Shown: positions 20,640-30,632, counted from the stretch's first letter. The stretch is 64,000 nucleotides of DNA from Doryteuthis pealeii (GCA_023376005.1 CM042145.1:57915540-57979539); one strand, 5' to 3'. Translations and numbers: made by a program. Notes: generated from the sequence alone by a model not told the origin.

Positions 20640-20990
20640 GCCACTTCCTTCTAGAACCTCTATGATAAAGAATTTTGGGTTTGCCATGAGATCAATTTGA
20701 AGAATATTGTCTAGACAATCATATAGGCTTGACATGATGAGTTGATTTATCAGATGGGGCCTCTCTGACCATCCATCTAGCCCAAGTAAGAACTGAAGTG
20801 GAGTTTTGCACGTCACAGCACAACTTAGTCAATGGGTCATAGACTGTTTGCTTAGCCATCATAATCCTATTCTCAGGCATTAAGAATCACCACCCATGGC
20901 CAACAGGTGGCCTCATTAGTGGGGGGTTCTTACCTTTGTGGAATTGCAGTTGGTGTATTCTGCAGCCCTAACCAACAGAGCTGGATTTGT
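20640..20990 (-). mobile_element. Family J repeat, minus strand
   Basis: 'catccatctagcccaagtaa', 'cacccatggccaacaggtgg' and 'tggtgtattctgcagcccta' are the reverse complement of the block at 56440-56960. Non-coding, unclassified. Confidence 0.65.
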
Positions 20991-21021
20991 ATTTGAGTCA
21001 CCAATTCCATTTCCTGTGACA

Positions 21022-21378
21022 ATAGGGTGGGTCAATTTTTCACTTTTTAAAAATATCATATTGTCCATCTATGCAAAAGTTGTATGTTAATATACTAAAT
21101 AGTGATACCAAAAGTTAGATCTTTTCCTTGTGCCATTGTTTGAGGAAATAACATCTAAAGTTGTCTACTAAAATCCTCGTTTTTACAAATTTTAGCCTTT
21201 AGAAAATGAGGATTTTTAGTGCATTTTAGTAGACGATCTTTGATGCTATTTCTTCAAACAATGGTGCAAATAAAATATCTAATTTTTGGTATCAGTATTC
21301 AGTATACTAACACACAACTTTTGCATAGATAGAAAATTTGATATTTAAAAAAGTGAAAAATCAACCTACCCTACTATG
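21022..21378. mobile_element. Foldback element with arms of about 150 bp
   Basis: The left arm (GGGTGGGTCAATTTTTCAC, ATCTATGCAAAAGTTGTATG, AGTGATACCAAAAGTTAGAT, CCATTGTTTGAGGAAATA, TTGTCTACTAAAATCCTC) is mirrored by the right arm down to its end near 21378. The centre is about 25-40 bp. Almost the whole element is a hairpin. There is no coding, so it is a MITE or foldback transposon. Confidence 0.85.
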
Positions 21379-21715
21379 GCAATAATATTATACTAAGCAT
21401 ATCTCTTCTAAAAAAATTGTAAAAGAATAAAAGGAAAACAAAACATCCATTGTATCTTGATAAAAAAAAATCTGGTGGGTAATTAATGTTTAATTAGCAA
21501 AAAAGAAAGTATGGTAGATTTTATTGATATATTTTTTTTTTCAATATTCGTTTATATCAGCAATCAAAATCCTATCAATATTAATCAAACTTTTTTGCTT
21601 ATTGTGCTGCTATTGATTACCCATAATTATCTTTTTCAAAGTTTATTTAATACTGTCCTACTATTTCTTAAATTTAACTAATAGACATTTGCGCTTTGTG
21701 TTCAGAATATGATAC
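21379..21715. other. AT-rich intergenic stretch
   Basis: Nothing recognised. Confidence 0.5.
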
Positions 21716-21812
21716 TAAACAGCATCCGGTGGTGAGGCTTCTGTTCTGTAGCTCTGGGGAGTATAGAGATATCCCATTCATTGAGAGATTCACTCCACGT
21801 AATATACAAAAC
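21716..21812 (+). mobile_element. SINE family E head fragment
   Basis: 'aaacagcatccggtggtgag', 'gctctggggagtatagag' and 'atcccattcattga' match the E head. Truncated. Confidence 0.65.
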
Positions 21813-22111
21813 ACCCATGATAAAATGGCATATTGTAAAAAAAAAAGACCAAGCTTATTAATGAGGTAACTCTAACTGCAGATTGTGTCTGGAAGAAACA
21901 TTATGCATCCTAGAATATAGGCCCCAGCTTGCAGGATGTTCAATGTTGCATTACAGGGAAATCTGTAGATTGCTGGGCTTGGAGGTTGGGTTTATGTATT
22001 TATCCAATCCCTTCACTTGGGTCAGGAGGTGACACAAGGTTAATTTCTAAGCAAAGTACAACTGGTTTGAATTCAGAGAACAGTTAGCATAACATTCAAA
22101 CACATATATTC

Positions 22112-22375
22112 ATTTCTCTGAATTTTTTAGACTTTTGAATTATTTGGACTATTGTCCTCATCTTTATTGTTATCTGTACAATGTTTCAGCTGATGTGCCC
22201 TCCACCATCTTCTTCAGGTATTTCCTGTCGGACTTGGTTGAAAGTTCTGTGATGGCTCCTGATTACAACAAGAAGGTTCCCGAGTCTGCCCTGAAATACC
22301 TTAAGAACGTTATACAGATAGTAATAAAGATGAGGATAATAGTCCGAATAATCCAAATAATACTACATATATTCA
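22112..22375 (-). mobile_element. SINE family F inside family B
   Basis: 'tttggactattgtcctcatc', 'ttattgttatctgtacaatg', 'ctgatgtgccctccaccatc' and 'ttcttcaggtatttcctgtc' are the family F 3' body on the minus strand. From 22251 the plus strand reads MAPDYNKKVPES, the reverse-oriented Lys-rich frame of the family, so this copy holds an inverted duplication. Confidence 0.75.
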
Positions 22376-22439
22376 TGTCTTACATTCTTTTTCTTCTTTC
22401 TATTCCATTCTATTCCATTAAAACAGATGATATGATGGA

Positions 22440-22560
22440 TTAGCATTATCTTCTTTCTCTCTCTCTCCTCTTCCCTCTCTGTTTCCTCTTCTCTCTATGT
22501 ATCTCCCCCCCTATCTCTCTCTCCCAACCTTCCCCCTTCTATCTTTTCTTTTTTTCCTTC
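22440..22560. repeat. CT-rich simple repeat
   Basis: (TC)n and CCTCT-type pyrimidine tract. Confidence 0.85.
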
Positions 22561-23167
22561 TAGACTGGTTGCTGTAAAAAAGCTAAATATCCCAGTTTTT
22601 CCTACTCTTTACCTACAGCTGAGGGAAGAAGAGACAGATTCATACCATTTTCAAAGTGAAACACAAACAGCCTCATCCAGAATTTAAAGTTGGCTCACCA
22701 AGTCTGTTTCCTATGACAATGACCATTATGTCACAAACGCCTGGTTGGCTGGTATCACTGCAAAGGATAAAAAGAATTAGAATATAGTCAAATAGAATAG
22801 GAAAGAAAAGTTTCATCAGTGACCATCCAGCTATCAGCTTTTGTATGCAGCAGCAGCAGCAGCAACTGTGCTAGGGTCTGCCACTTGGGGATACACTTGT
22901 TCAGTTACAGCTGATGCTGTTTCACATCTAAACAAATTCTCAGTAGACATGTCCATTGTCTAATGAGACAGATAGAGTCATCATATAGTTTTTGTCTGAT
23001 GATCAATAGATCTATTTTGTCTTAGAGGAATGTTTTTCTTTGAGTTGTCTTATCTCTGTTGTCAGTGAAAATCTAATTGACTGAGTTGAATCTTACCTAA
23101 GGACAAACAATTATTAATACAAGAGATCTTATTTCTATTCTTTCAAAGAATTGAAATAATAAGTGCC

Positions 23168-23405
23168 AGGGGTCAGTTTAGCTCATTTGGTAGAGCATCC
23201 ACCTTGGAACCACTAGGTTCTGGGTTCAATACTCGCCTTGCCAACTCATGAGTTGCATGGTTTGGATCTGTGTGGAAATTTGAGGAGGTGTGCCACTTGA
23301 CCTCAGATAAAAAGATAATCTCCCTGATCTAGCACTAGTGAAGAGGTGATAGACTCCCTCACCGTATGGCTGATACCAACAATAGGACACTCCACCAATT
23401 TACTT
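23168..23405 (+). mobile_element. tRNA-derived SINE family A, full length
   Basis: The head reads TTAGCTCATTTGGTAGAGCA (A-box) and TGGGTTCAATACTCGCC (box B), close to a tRNA D-arm and T-arm. The body and 3' end ('caacaataggacactccacc') follow. It is one of the best heads in the window. Confidence 0.85.
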
Positions 23406-23504
23406 ACTATTACAATATGTACAGTCTATTACAGAGGTAAATGTCTACTGGATCCCTTTTTCAAGAGAAGTCAACAGATAGGATCTTCATTGTTTATTTC
23501 TATT

Positions 23505-23660
23505 CTTCCTCCAGCTAAAGGTAAATAGTAAGGCAGATTGGGCTCTTTAACCTTGGTTAGGCAACCAGTCTAGGAGAAGGAAAATCCTGAATTCAAACCT
23601 GTTAAATTCTGCTTAAGAATTAGTCCTTGTATCACATCCTTCTCATGTAGAGTGGTTGTT
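23505..23660 (+). mobile_element. SINE family B 3' part
   Basis: 'cctccagctaaaggtaaata', 'ttaaccttggttaggcaacc', 'ctaggagaaggaaaatcctg' and 'catgtagagtggttgttgaa'. Confidence 0.8.
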
Positions 23661-23710
23661 GAATATATACTATATACCATTCGCTGGTGCGTATTTTTCA
23701 CTTTTTGTTG

Positions 23711-23905
23711 CCTACGATCAAGACACGTTGAAAACACCAGTTCTAATTAGGTCACTGAAGTTAAACAGCGATGAACCTGTTCATTACTTAGATGGGTAAC
23801 CATTTAAGCAACACTAGGTACTGTAAGCACCCTGATATCAAATTGACTTGATCCAGCATTAAATGACGCGAAAAGTACTGATATGCCATAAAACAAAACA
23901 ATCAA
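23711..23905 (+). mobile_element. 5S rRNA-derived SINE (family D)
   Basis: 23711-23830 follows metazoan 5S rRNA along its length: CACGTTGAAAACACCAGTTC, AGGTCACTGAAGTTAAACAG (internal A-box region), TTACTTAGATGGGTAACC (C-box region), CACTAGGTACTGTAAGCAC (3' end of 5S). It is followed by the shared tail (CAGCATTAAATGACGCGAAAAG, TTGATATGCC-like, ATAAAACAAAACA). A 5S head plus a LINE-like tail is the structure of SINE3-type retroposons. This copy is the closest to 5S of the three here. Confidence 0.85.
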
Positions 23906-24300
23906 ACCATCACTTTTAGTTCTTTTGTATTGTTTTTGTAGAATGAACATCATACCCATCTTCACAGGAAGGCTGTGACTAGTGTCCAGTCACCAGACAA
24001 AAAAAAAGACAGACTAACTGAATACATGCTGTAGCAACTGAGAGAACATGGTCAAGTGTTCAGTATATATGGATAAAAATATCCACACTAAAACCATCAG
24101 CCAACCAAAGTCATGGAAATAGACTTGACTATGCTAGAAAGTAGAATAGCCCAAGCTGCTATTTAAACCATGTACCAAATCTGGATTCTCAGAAGCTGAA
24201 CCAGCTTGCAACAGTTGAATACTGATCAGTTTAAACAAATCTCTACAGTTCTAACATCAATTAATAATAATTACATTTATTATCATTGATGTTTTATTCC
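23906..24300. other. Intergenic stretch, possible decayed LINE piece
   Basis: 'cacaggaaggctgtgactag' to 'gttcagtatatatggataaa' is less AT-rich than the flanks. I cannot assign it. No conserved frame. Confidence 0.35.
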
Positions 24301-24325
24301 CTAGGAGGAGGAGGAGGAGGAGATG
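24301..24325. repeat. (GGA)n microsatellite
   Basis: About seven GGA/GAG triplets. Confidence 0.85.
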
Positions 24326-25320
24326 AGGGGGATGCGTTGGAGAAAAATCTTTCATAGTCAAAGTGGGCAAAAAACAATTAAGGCCAAAATTCCAATGATG
24401 TGAGAGCACCATTTTAAAGTTGACATTTAAAAATAAGAACAATAGAAAGATAATTCATGTGCATGCAAGTCAGAGATCATTTTGACATTGTACTTGTATT
24501 GAAAATTAGGACCTGCAAATCTAAAATCATAGAAAATCAATATTTTTCACATCTGACAAATTGCTTGAGAAGAGGAAGATCGGAATGTTAAACAGCAAAA
24601 AATAGTCGTGAAAAAATTTTTTTTCCATTTATTTTTTAGATGGGACAAATCTAGTTCAGATGTGCCAATTTCTGAATTCTGGTGGAACTCTTCAGTGAAG
24701 AAAACAGAAAAAATGGAATTGTTTTGTAAATTCATTTAAAGAAAAATTTAAGAGAAATTACCAAAATTTTCAATAATACCTTAGAATTACCAGTGTTTTC
24801 TTTAAAATCAATCAATCATTGTAACTTGTTACATTTTAAAATTGTGTACAAATTATTTGTATTAAGAAAACTTATTTGTTGCTATAATTGTTTATCATTA
24901 GTTACTTAAAATCATATAATTGCTTGCAAAAACAAAAAGATTGATATGAGCATTGAATAACATGAGAAAATTAACTTTGTAATGTGTATATATATATATA
25001 TTTACAAATACGAATATGATGTGACACATGGTCAATTTTTGTGGATTTTGTAATCAAAGTACTTAAATTACAAATGGATCAAATTACTGTCAGATAAATC
25101 ATGATAATTAAAAGTTAAAAGTAAAATTAAGTAACAAATGTCAATTTATAAAGACTTGTAAGGAGTGGTATCATAATATTATAGGATGTTGGGAAAACCT
25201 TTATTTAAAAAATGTCAACCCAGAATGACATTATAAGAAGCATTTCTATCAAAGACAAAAGAGAGAAAAGACAGGAAAATATCAAATGAAGACTCTGTAA
25301 AAATAAAGATGAGACTATCA
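24326..25320. other. AT-rich intergenic stretch
   Basis: No gene or element. A short TA run near 24988 and a 'gatgtgacacatggtcaatt' family B trace at 25018. Confidence 0.5.
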
Positions 25321-25322
<2 letters not shown>

Positions 25323-25383
<61 letters not shown>

Positions 25384-25480
25384 GTAAGAGGTGTGAAAAG
25401 CTGAAACACAGTGTCTGTGGATGACTTATAATAAGTCATTCATCCACAGACACTGTGTTTCAGCGTTTCATGCCTCTTCA
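25323..25480. repeat. (TA)n run followed by an inverted repeat of about 43 bp arms
   Basis: TA at 25323-25380. Then AGAGGTGTGAAAAGCTGAAA, CACAGTGTCTGTGGATGACT is mirrored by AGTCATTCATCCACAGACAC, TGTGTTTCAGCGTTTCATGC, CTCT. The right arm has a 4-base insertion. The spacer is nearly zero, so the site can form a long hairpin. Confidence 0.9.
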
Positions 25481-25738
25481 CTGTGGCTAGACACAACAAC
25501 TACCTATGGCCAGGATCGAAATCCAACTGACTTTTTGTCCACCTGAATTCTTAACTTCTTGGCTATTTGACAGCTGCTGCAAAGGGGTGGTGTTTAAACT
25601 ATTAAATACATACGTTTGTTTATACATTTTATGATCACCAGAGAGATCCAGTCTGTGTACAGACGATCATTGCTTTATATATGCTGGCAGTGAAAGTTAA
25701 TTTAAGTCACCCCTAAAGAGCTCTACCGAGTTTGGGAG

Positions 25739-26220
25739 TATATATATATATATATATATATCAACATCTTCCCACAAGTAGGATGTGACACATGGTCAGT
25801 TATTTAAGTGGTGTTTAACAGTTTTGAATTCAGAGTTTTACTTCTCCTAAATTGTTTGATTACAGTCAAGTCACACTGAAAGCACCAATTCCCACTCAAT
25901 CAACAAAGTTGAGCAGTTATGAATCTGTTCTAATTCTTAATTGTTGACCATTTAAGCAACAGCAGGTACTGTAAGTAACCTAAGTGCTTTGATTATCAAA
26001 ATGACTTGATTTAGTACTAAATGACCTGAAAAAAGTTGATAAGCTGTAAAACAAAATGACACCAACAATAACTGAACTATTTGCCTAACCAAGGTTAAAA
26101 GGCCTGGTCTGCCCTACTATTTACCCATAGCTGGAGGAAGAATAGTTGGTTGTATACCTTTCCCAAGGGTATTAGCATTATGTGAAATTAAAACAGCAAC
26201 TTTGTGTTGTATACGTCAAA
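25739..26220 (-). mobile_element. SINE family B split by a 5S-derived SINE
   Basis: Family B starts after a TA run at 25739-25760 ('tcaacatcttcccacaagta', 'ggatgtgacacatgg', 'gttttacttctcctaaattg'), stops near 25858 and resumes at 26080 ('tatttgcctaaccaaggtta', 'ctatttacccatagctggag'). The insert is the 5S-derived SINE, so family D was active after this B copy landed. Confidence 0.8.
25859..26062 (+). mobile_element. 5S rRNA-derived SINE (family D), nested
   Basis: 'cacactgaaagcaccaattc', 'aaagttgagcagttatgaat', 'aattgttgaccatttaagca' and 'caggtactgtaag' follow 5S. The tail 'tagtactaaatgacctgaaa', 'agttgataagctgtaaaaca' follows. It is more diverged from 5S than 23711-23905 and shares the 'accatttaagcaac' variant with the other copies. 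Confidence 0.8.
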
Positions 26221-26647
26221 ATGAGTTTCAAGTTCTTCTTAATTATTCTTGGCTGACCAAATTTAGAATAAAATCCTCTGATAAATGCAATTAAGTGACT
26301 CATGTAATTCCACTCCCCCCACCCCCCAAGTTTGTGATAAAACTGCAGTTAGAAAAAATCTTTTTTTCCTTTTATCGTTTGTGTGAAACTGTCTGATTTT
26401 TAACTGTGCTTCTTTTTTTTGTGGTGAAGTAGAAAGAGATGTGTTCATTAGTAGATTGCCTGTTCATTTCTAGAAGTATTAATGATAGTAAGATCACGAT
26501 TTTTATTCTTATCACATATTATCTACCATTATTAATTTTTTCACTAATATTTTTTGTTTTTTGTTTTAATTTTGGCTACTTTTCATTGCAAGCATTCAGG
26601 TCTTTAATCTACGATCGTCAGTAAACAGCATAGATCAGAAATAAAGA

Positions 26648-27172
26648 ATAATGCGTCTTGGCCTCCTGCCCTAAAAAACGCTAAGTGGTGCCTGCTAAAA
26701 ATCCAACCACACTACTATTGCGACAGTTGTTTGGTTTAATAATGTATTTATTGTTTTTATTTTTGAAACTTAGTCATATTGAAAAATTTGTGACAGTTGT
26801 TTTGAATTAGAATAAAATGAAAATAACGAAAAAAAAAGATATTTAAGTGGGGTGATAAAATATTTACTTGTCCATAAAAAAACCTAGGTGGTGGCTTACT
26901 TTTAACGCCTTCAAATTACTAAAAAAGTTATTTGTTGATAAAAATGCCTTCAAACTGCTAAAAAAAATATTTCAAAGGGGAGGGGGTAAAATATTTACAT
27001 TTACTTGTCGAGAAAAGACTTATGGAGGTAAAATATCACTTTCATATCGCATTAACTTTTCAGGAAAAACACCTTCAAACAGCTTGGGAGTTCAATCATA
27101 GTGTGGGATGGTTTTTCAGCAGGCACTACTTAGCGTTTTTAGGGGAGGAGGCCAGGCCGCATTTATGCGATA
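26648..27172. mobile_element. DNA transposon relic with TIRs of about 60 bp
   Basis: Left TIR GGCCTCCTGCCCTAAAAAAC, GCTAAGTGGTGCCTGCTAAA at 26660-26710. Its reverse complement is at about 27100-27158 (CAGCAGGCACTACTTAGCGT, TTTTAGGGGAGGAGGCC). Interior of about 400 bp with two to three diverged 'cctaggtggtggcttact'/'cttcaaa.tgctaaaaaa' repeats and no transposase. A short ATAAT-type sequence flanks both ends and may be the target duplication. Confidence 0.75.
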
Positions 27173-27269
27173 ATACCTGAATAATGTTCCTGGTGTGACA
27201 CAATCTCACTTTACTTTTGTACTGGAAATTATGCCACCTGCCCTACTAATTAAGTAACAAGAACTTTTA

Positions 27270-27345
27270 CACGAGGGGCATTTAGTGTAATAGTTATTTT
27301 CATAGGAAATGAAGATGGAGACCAGAGTTCAAATCCTGTGTTATA
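27270..27345 (+). mobile_element. SINE family B head fragment
   Basis: 'gtgtaatagttattttcata', 'ggaaatgaagatggag' and 'accagagttcaaatcctg' are the tRNA-like head (A-box and box B positions) without the body. Confidence 0.7.
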
Positions 27346-27372
27346 TACACACTTCTTCTGCTGGGTATATAT

Positions 27373-27408
<36 letters not shown>

Positions 27409-27800
27409 GTATTAAGATTATGGGATCATCCATGGTTATACCCTCATGAATCTTTTACTTACTTTCTTATCTTCTTGTGTTCTGTAATCTGTTGCTATCT
27501 GCATTTCTCCTTCTAACTTTTATTATTTTCAAAGTTATATATATATATATGTGTGTGTGTGTAATTTGACATTTCATTTGATGATTGTATTTTTCATATA
27601 TGTGTTATATACCCACTTCTTCTGCTGGGTATATATATGGAGAGAAAGAGATTGTTTCTATTAAGATTATGAAAGCATCTGTGGTAATACCCTCATAAAT
27701 CTTTTACTTACTTTCTTACTGGAGAAGCTGGCTGGTACCTTATGTCTAGATTTCTTACCTTCTGTTCTTGATTTCTGTAATTTCTATCTTCATTTCTTCT
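27338..27800. repeat. Tandem duplication of a segment of about 190 bp
   Basis: 27338-27530 and 27602-27790 share 'cttcttctgctgggtatata', 'attaagattatg', 'taccctcat', 'aatcttttacttactttctt' and 'ttctgtaat'. A (GA)n run has expanded only in the first copy (27376-27407). Confidence 0.75.
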
Positions 27801-28164
27801 AACTGGTCTGGTACTGTATCTTCAAGAAGCTGGTTTGCCAAGGCTGCCATTAGTTAGAGTCAACACAAGGATTGTATTTTGTGATCACATCTTTTAAGAC
27901 AGAACCAGAACTTTTTCAGCCGTGCAGTGGAGCAAAGCGAAGCCGATGCTTACATCATGGTGTCTCCTACTTAACTGACAAAGCTAACTACTTATTTCTC
28001 ACAGTCTCCCAGTGACAGGAAGTTGGGGTCAACTTGATGTCACTGAATGCCAATCATCTATCTGCCTCTAATTTTGAATTTCAACAACCTTGAAATACAA
28101 AATCTATCTCTACGCTCTAAAAAACAATGGTGATTATTAATATACAACACCTGGATGAAGTTGT
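27801..28164. other. Unclassified sequence
   Basis: A GC-richer patch ('gccgtgcagtggagcaaagc') with no recognised frame. Confidence 0.35.
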
Positions 28165-28283
28165 TTGCATTTTACTTCATGTTAATGCTCTTGAGAAAGG
28201 TATGAATTTATCAGTTATCCCCCATGTATGGGTAAATTGTAGGGAAGACTGGGTTATTTAGGCTTGGTTAGGCAACTGTATAT
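28165..28283 (+). mobile_element. SINE family B middle part
   Basis: 'ttgcattttacttcatgtta', 'gagaaaggtatgaattta' and 'tgggtaaattgtagggaaga'. It is joined directly to a LINE on the opposite strand. Confidence 0.7.
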
Positions 28284-28640
28284 GTCCACAGGAGAACTTC
28301 ACTTATGAGTTCATCCTTGGTTTTCTAGCAGTGTCCAGCATGTTTGTTCATCTTACTTTGATGGTTTGTGTGATGGAAGGTAAGTGGCCTTACAACTGCT
28401 TTCTTGTGAGGTACTGCTGCCATGATTTGTTTAAGGCAACCTAGTGTAGTTCCCATCTAGCTTTTTATCTGTTCCAATACGGCTACAGCTTGGAAGAATT
28501 TTTGCTTTATCTTATCTGAGAGATCAGATTTCCATATGATCAATAATCTGTCAATAACAGTCCATGCCTTTCCTATGTGTATATTGATATCACTTTCAAG
28601 GCATTTGAGTTTGGTCTACTGATTTGAGAGGATTATTATC
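28283..28640 (-). mobile_element. LINE 3'-end fragment, minus strand
   Basis: On the minus strand: 'catggactgttattgacaga', 'ttcttccaagctgtagccgt', 'caaatcatggcagcagtacc' and 'tgctggacactgctagaaaa'. It aligns with 43076-43420 and is frameshifted. Confidence 0.75.
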
Positions 28641-28752
28641 CAGTGTAGAGAAGCCTCCATCTTGTATCAAACACAAACTGAATTACTGATGTATAGTCTA
28701 GAGAAGGCAGCAAGACGCATTTGCCTCTATATGAAATCAGATAGAATGGAGT

Positions 28753-28755
<3 letters not shown>

Positions 28756-28798
<43 letters not shown>
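28756..28798. repeat. (TA)n microsatellite
   Basis: Pure TA run. Confidence 0.95.
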
Positions 28799-28801
<3 letters not shown>

Positions 28802-28865
28802 AGAGATTAAATATTATGGTGTTAATATTCTGTAACTGTAGTTTCAGGCATATAAATGCTAGAGG

Positions 28866-29148
28866 CATGTGGTATAAGGGTTAGAATCATAGGAAATGGA
28901 ATTGTTGACCCGAGTTCAAATCCTGGACATGGCTGTTTGAATTTCACATAGCACTAATAGCCTTGGGAAAGGTATGAATCCGACTATACTCCCTTCAACT
29001 ATGGGTAAATAGTAGGGCAGATTGGGCTCTTCAATCTTGGTTATGTAACCAGTCTAGGAGAAGGAAAACTCTGAATTCAAACCTGTTAAACTCCACTTAA
29101 GAAAAGTGTTGCATCCTGCTCATGCAGAAGGATTGGTAAATATATATA
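28866..29148 (+). mobile_element. tRNA-derived SINE family B, full length
   Basis: The head carries GTGGTATAAGGGTTAGAATC (A-box) and CGAGTTCAAATCCTGG (box B). The body has 'gggaaaggtatgaatccgac', 'tagtagggcagattgggctc' and 'ggaaaactctgaattcaaac'. The 3' end 'gattggtaaatatatataaa' follows. It is the best complete reference copy of this family here. Confidence 0.85.
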
Positions 29149-29189
29149 AACACTGAACAAGCCGCTGTTTTAATATTTTTTAATTCTTT

Positions 29190-29575
29190 AATCCCTCTTA
29201 TGACAAACACGCAACCCTTTTAATCATATATGTGCTAGAAGGCAGTGGATGAGAGTCAACAACCAATTTATTAATACATATAAAGTTATTTCTACCAATT
29301 TGTTGATGCATATAAAGTTAATGAAAAATCTTGCCTTAAAAATTATTTAAAAAATAATTTGATTAAAAATTTGGTTGATACACATGAAATTAATGAAAAA
29401 TCTAATATAAAAAAATACTAAAAAATAATTTGATTAAAAAGAATTTGACTTAAAAAAAAATCAGTTAGAAAAAATAATGCTCATAAAGTTAAACAAATCA
29501 TTTATCATAATGACTTAGTCCAGCATTAAATGACTTGAAAGGGTTAATATGCCATAAAACAACTAACCAATCAAT
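29190..29575 (+). mobile_element. Family H element with internal AT-rich repeats and shared tail
   Basis: 'ccctcttatgacaaacacgc', 'tcatatatgtgctagaaggc', two to three diverged units around 'tgatgcatataaagttaatg' and 'aaaataatttgattaaaaa', then the shared tail ('ccagcattaaatgacttgaa', 'gttaatatgccataaaacaa'). Confidence 0.65.
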
Positions 29576-29582
29576 CAACCTG

Positions 29583-29735
29583 TTCTCATTCCGGTAACCA
29601 TAGCTGGGGTAGGAGTTGTGTTAATTATTTTTCTATGTTACTGCCTCTACTCAGGATTGAACTCGGGATCCAGAGATAACTGTCACTTAGAACTGTCTTA
29701 ACCTATCTACCTTATCCACTAGGCCATGTGTCCAA
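29583..29735 (-). mobile_element. SINE family F head, tRNA-Arg-like, minus strand
   Basis: Read on the minus strand, TGGCCTAGTGGATAAGG is a good A-box of the tRNA-Arg type, and CCCGAGTTCAATCCTGAGTA supplies box B. This identifies family F as tRNA-derived. Confidence 0.75.
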
Positions 29736-29798
29736 TTGAACAATTGAGTGTGAATTTTTTGGGAAAAAAAAGCACAATATGAGTCTAGGTAAAAAATC

Positions 29799-30120
29799 AG
29801 TTATCTCTGGATCCCGAGTTCAATCCTGAGTAGAGGCAGTAACATAGAAAAATAATTGACACAACCCCAGCTATGGTTAGCGGAATGAGACAGGATACCT
29901 CCGTGGACTAAATAAAGGGTTAGGTTCAAAGTTCCGTGATGGCTCCCGATTACGACAAGAAAGTTCCCGGGTTTGAAAAGAAGGTTCCCAAGTCCGACAA
30001 GAAATACCTGAAGAAGGCCGGAGGGCATATTGACTGAAACGTTGTACAAGTAACAATGAAGATGGGGAAAATAGTCTGAATAACACAAATAATACTAGTC
30101 ATCAAGCCTCATCTCAAACA
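29799..30120 (+). mobile_element. SINE family F, body to 3' end
   Basis: It starts at the box-B region ('ggatcccgagttcaatcctg') and runs through 'cagctatggttagcggaatg' and 'ggactaaataaagggttagg' to 'catcaagcctcatctcaaac'. It lies head-to-head with 29583-29735, giving an inverted repeat of about 100 bp. It holds a short Lys-rich frame listed separately. Confidence 0.8.
29939..30040 (+). other. 33-codon Lys-rich frame inside SINE family F
   Basis: From ATG at about 29939 the copy reads MAPDYDKKVPGFEKKVP, then KSDKKYLKKAGGHID and a stop. The DKKVP motif is repeated in tandem (7-8 codon units). Related frames can be read from 22251 (+), 60185-60090 (-), 42230-42170 (-) and 5700 (+), with some lengths varying by whole units. 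No known protein. It is likely a feature of the DNA repeat, but frame retention is notable. Confidence 0.35.
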
Positions 30121-30630
30121 TTCAGAGAAATAATATTTATTTGTAAAGGTTCTTCATTTTTTGCATGGAATATATAATGCATATAATATCATATGATTCC
30201 AGTTTCCAATCAAATTAATTCTGATTCCTGGCATCATCTCTGGCTACAAGGGAGATAATCAAATACTTTTTGGCATAAAACATTCATTATTAAGTTTAAT
30301 AATGATTGATCTGAATAATTTAAGTCAAATGAATATTGTTATATGTAATATTAATAGCTCTCTAATTGAACACAATGTATGAGTGCTCAATAATTCAGTT
30401 AAAAGATGTGAATCATAAGACTGCTTTGCTTTCACTCATGACTTCATATAGTAGCCACACCTTTTTTTTTTCGGGGGGGGGGATAAGGTGATAGCAAAAG
30501 AATAGTACAAAGATTCTTGCAAGAAAAATCCAAAGTTTTGATTTCAAAATTTGATTGTTTTTAAGATCCACACTTGAATTTTTCATTTCCTTTTTTTTTT
30601 TTCTTAAGGAATGCACACTTTAAATTAGCA
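30121..30630. other. AT-rich intergenic stretch
   Basis: G- and T-runs near 30462-30482 and 30590. No gene. Confidence 0.5.
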
Positions 30631-30632
30631 GC

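Larger units (their letters stand above)
22005..22735 (-). mobile_element. SINE family B, minus strand, split by a family F element
   Basis: Family B starts at 22005 ('aatcccttcacttgggtcag', 'gtttgaattcagag'), breaks near 22082 and resumes at about 22560 ('tagactggttgctgtaaaaa', 'tttacctacagctgagggaa'). Between them lie a family F SINE and CT-rich sequence. Confidence 0.7.

Noticed and set aside
23711..23830. Functional 5S rRNA gene
   Set aside because: Many substitutions across stems, the SINE tail attached, and the same variants in two other copies.
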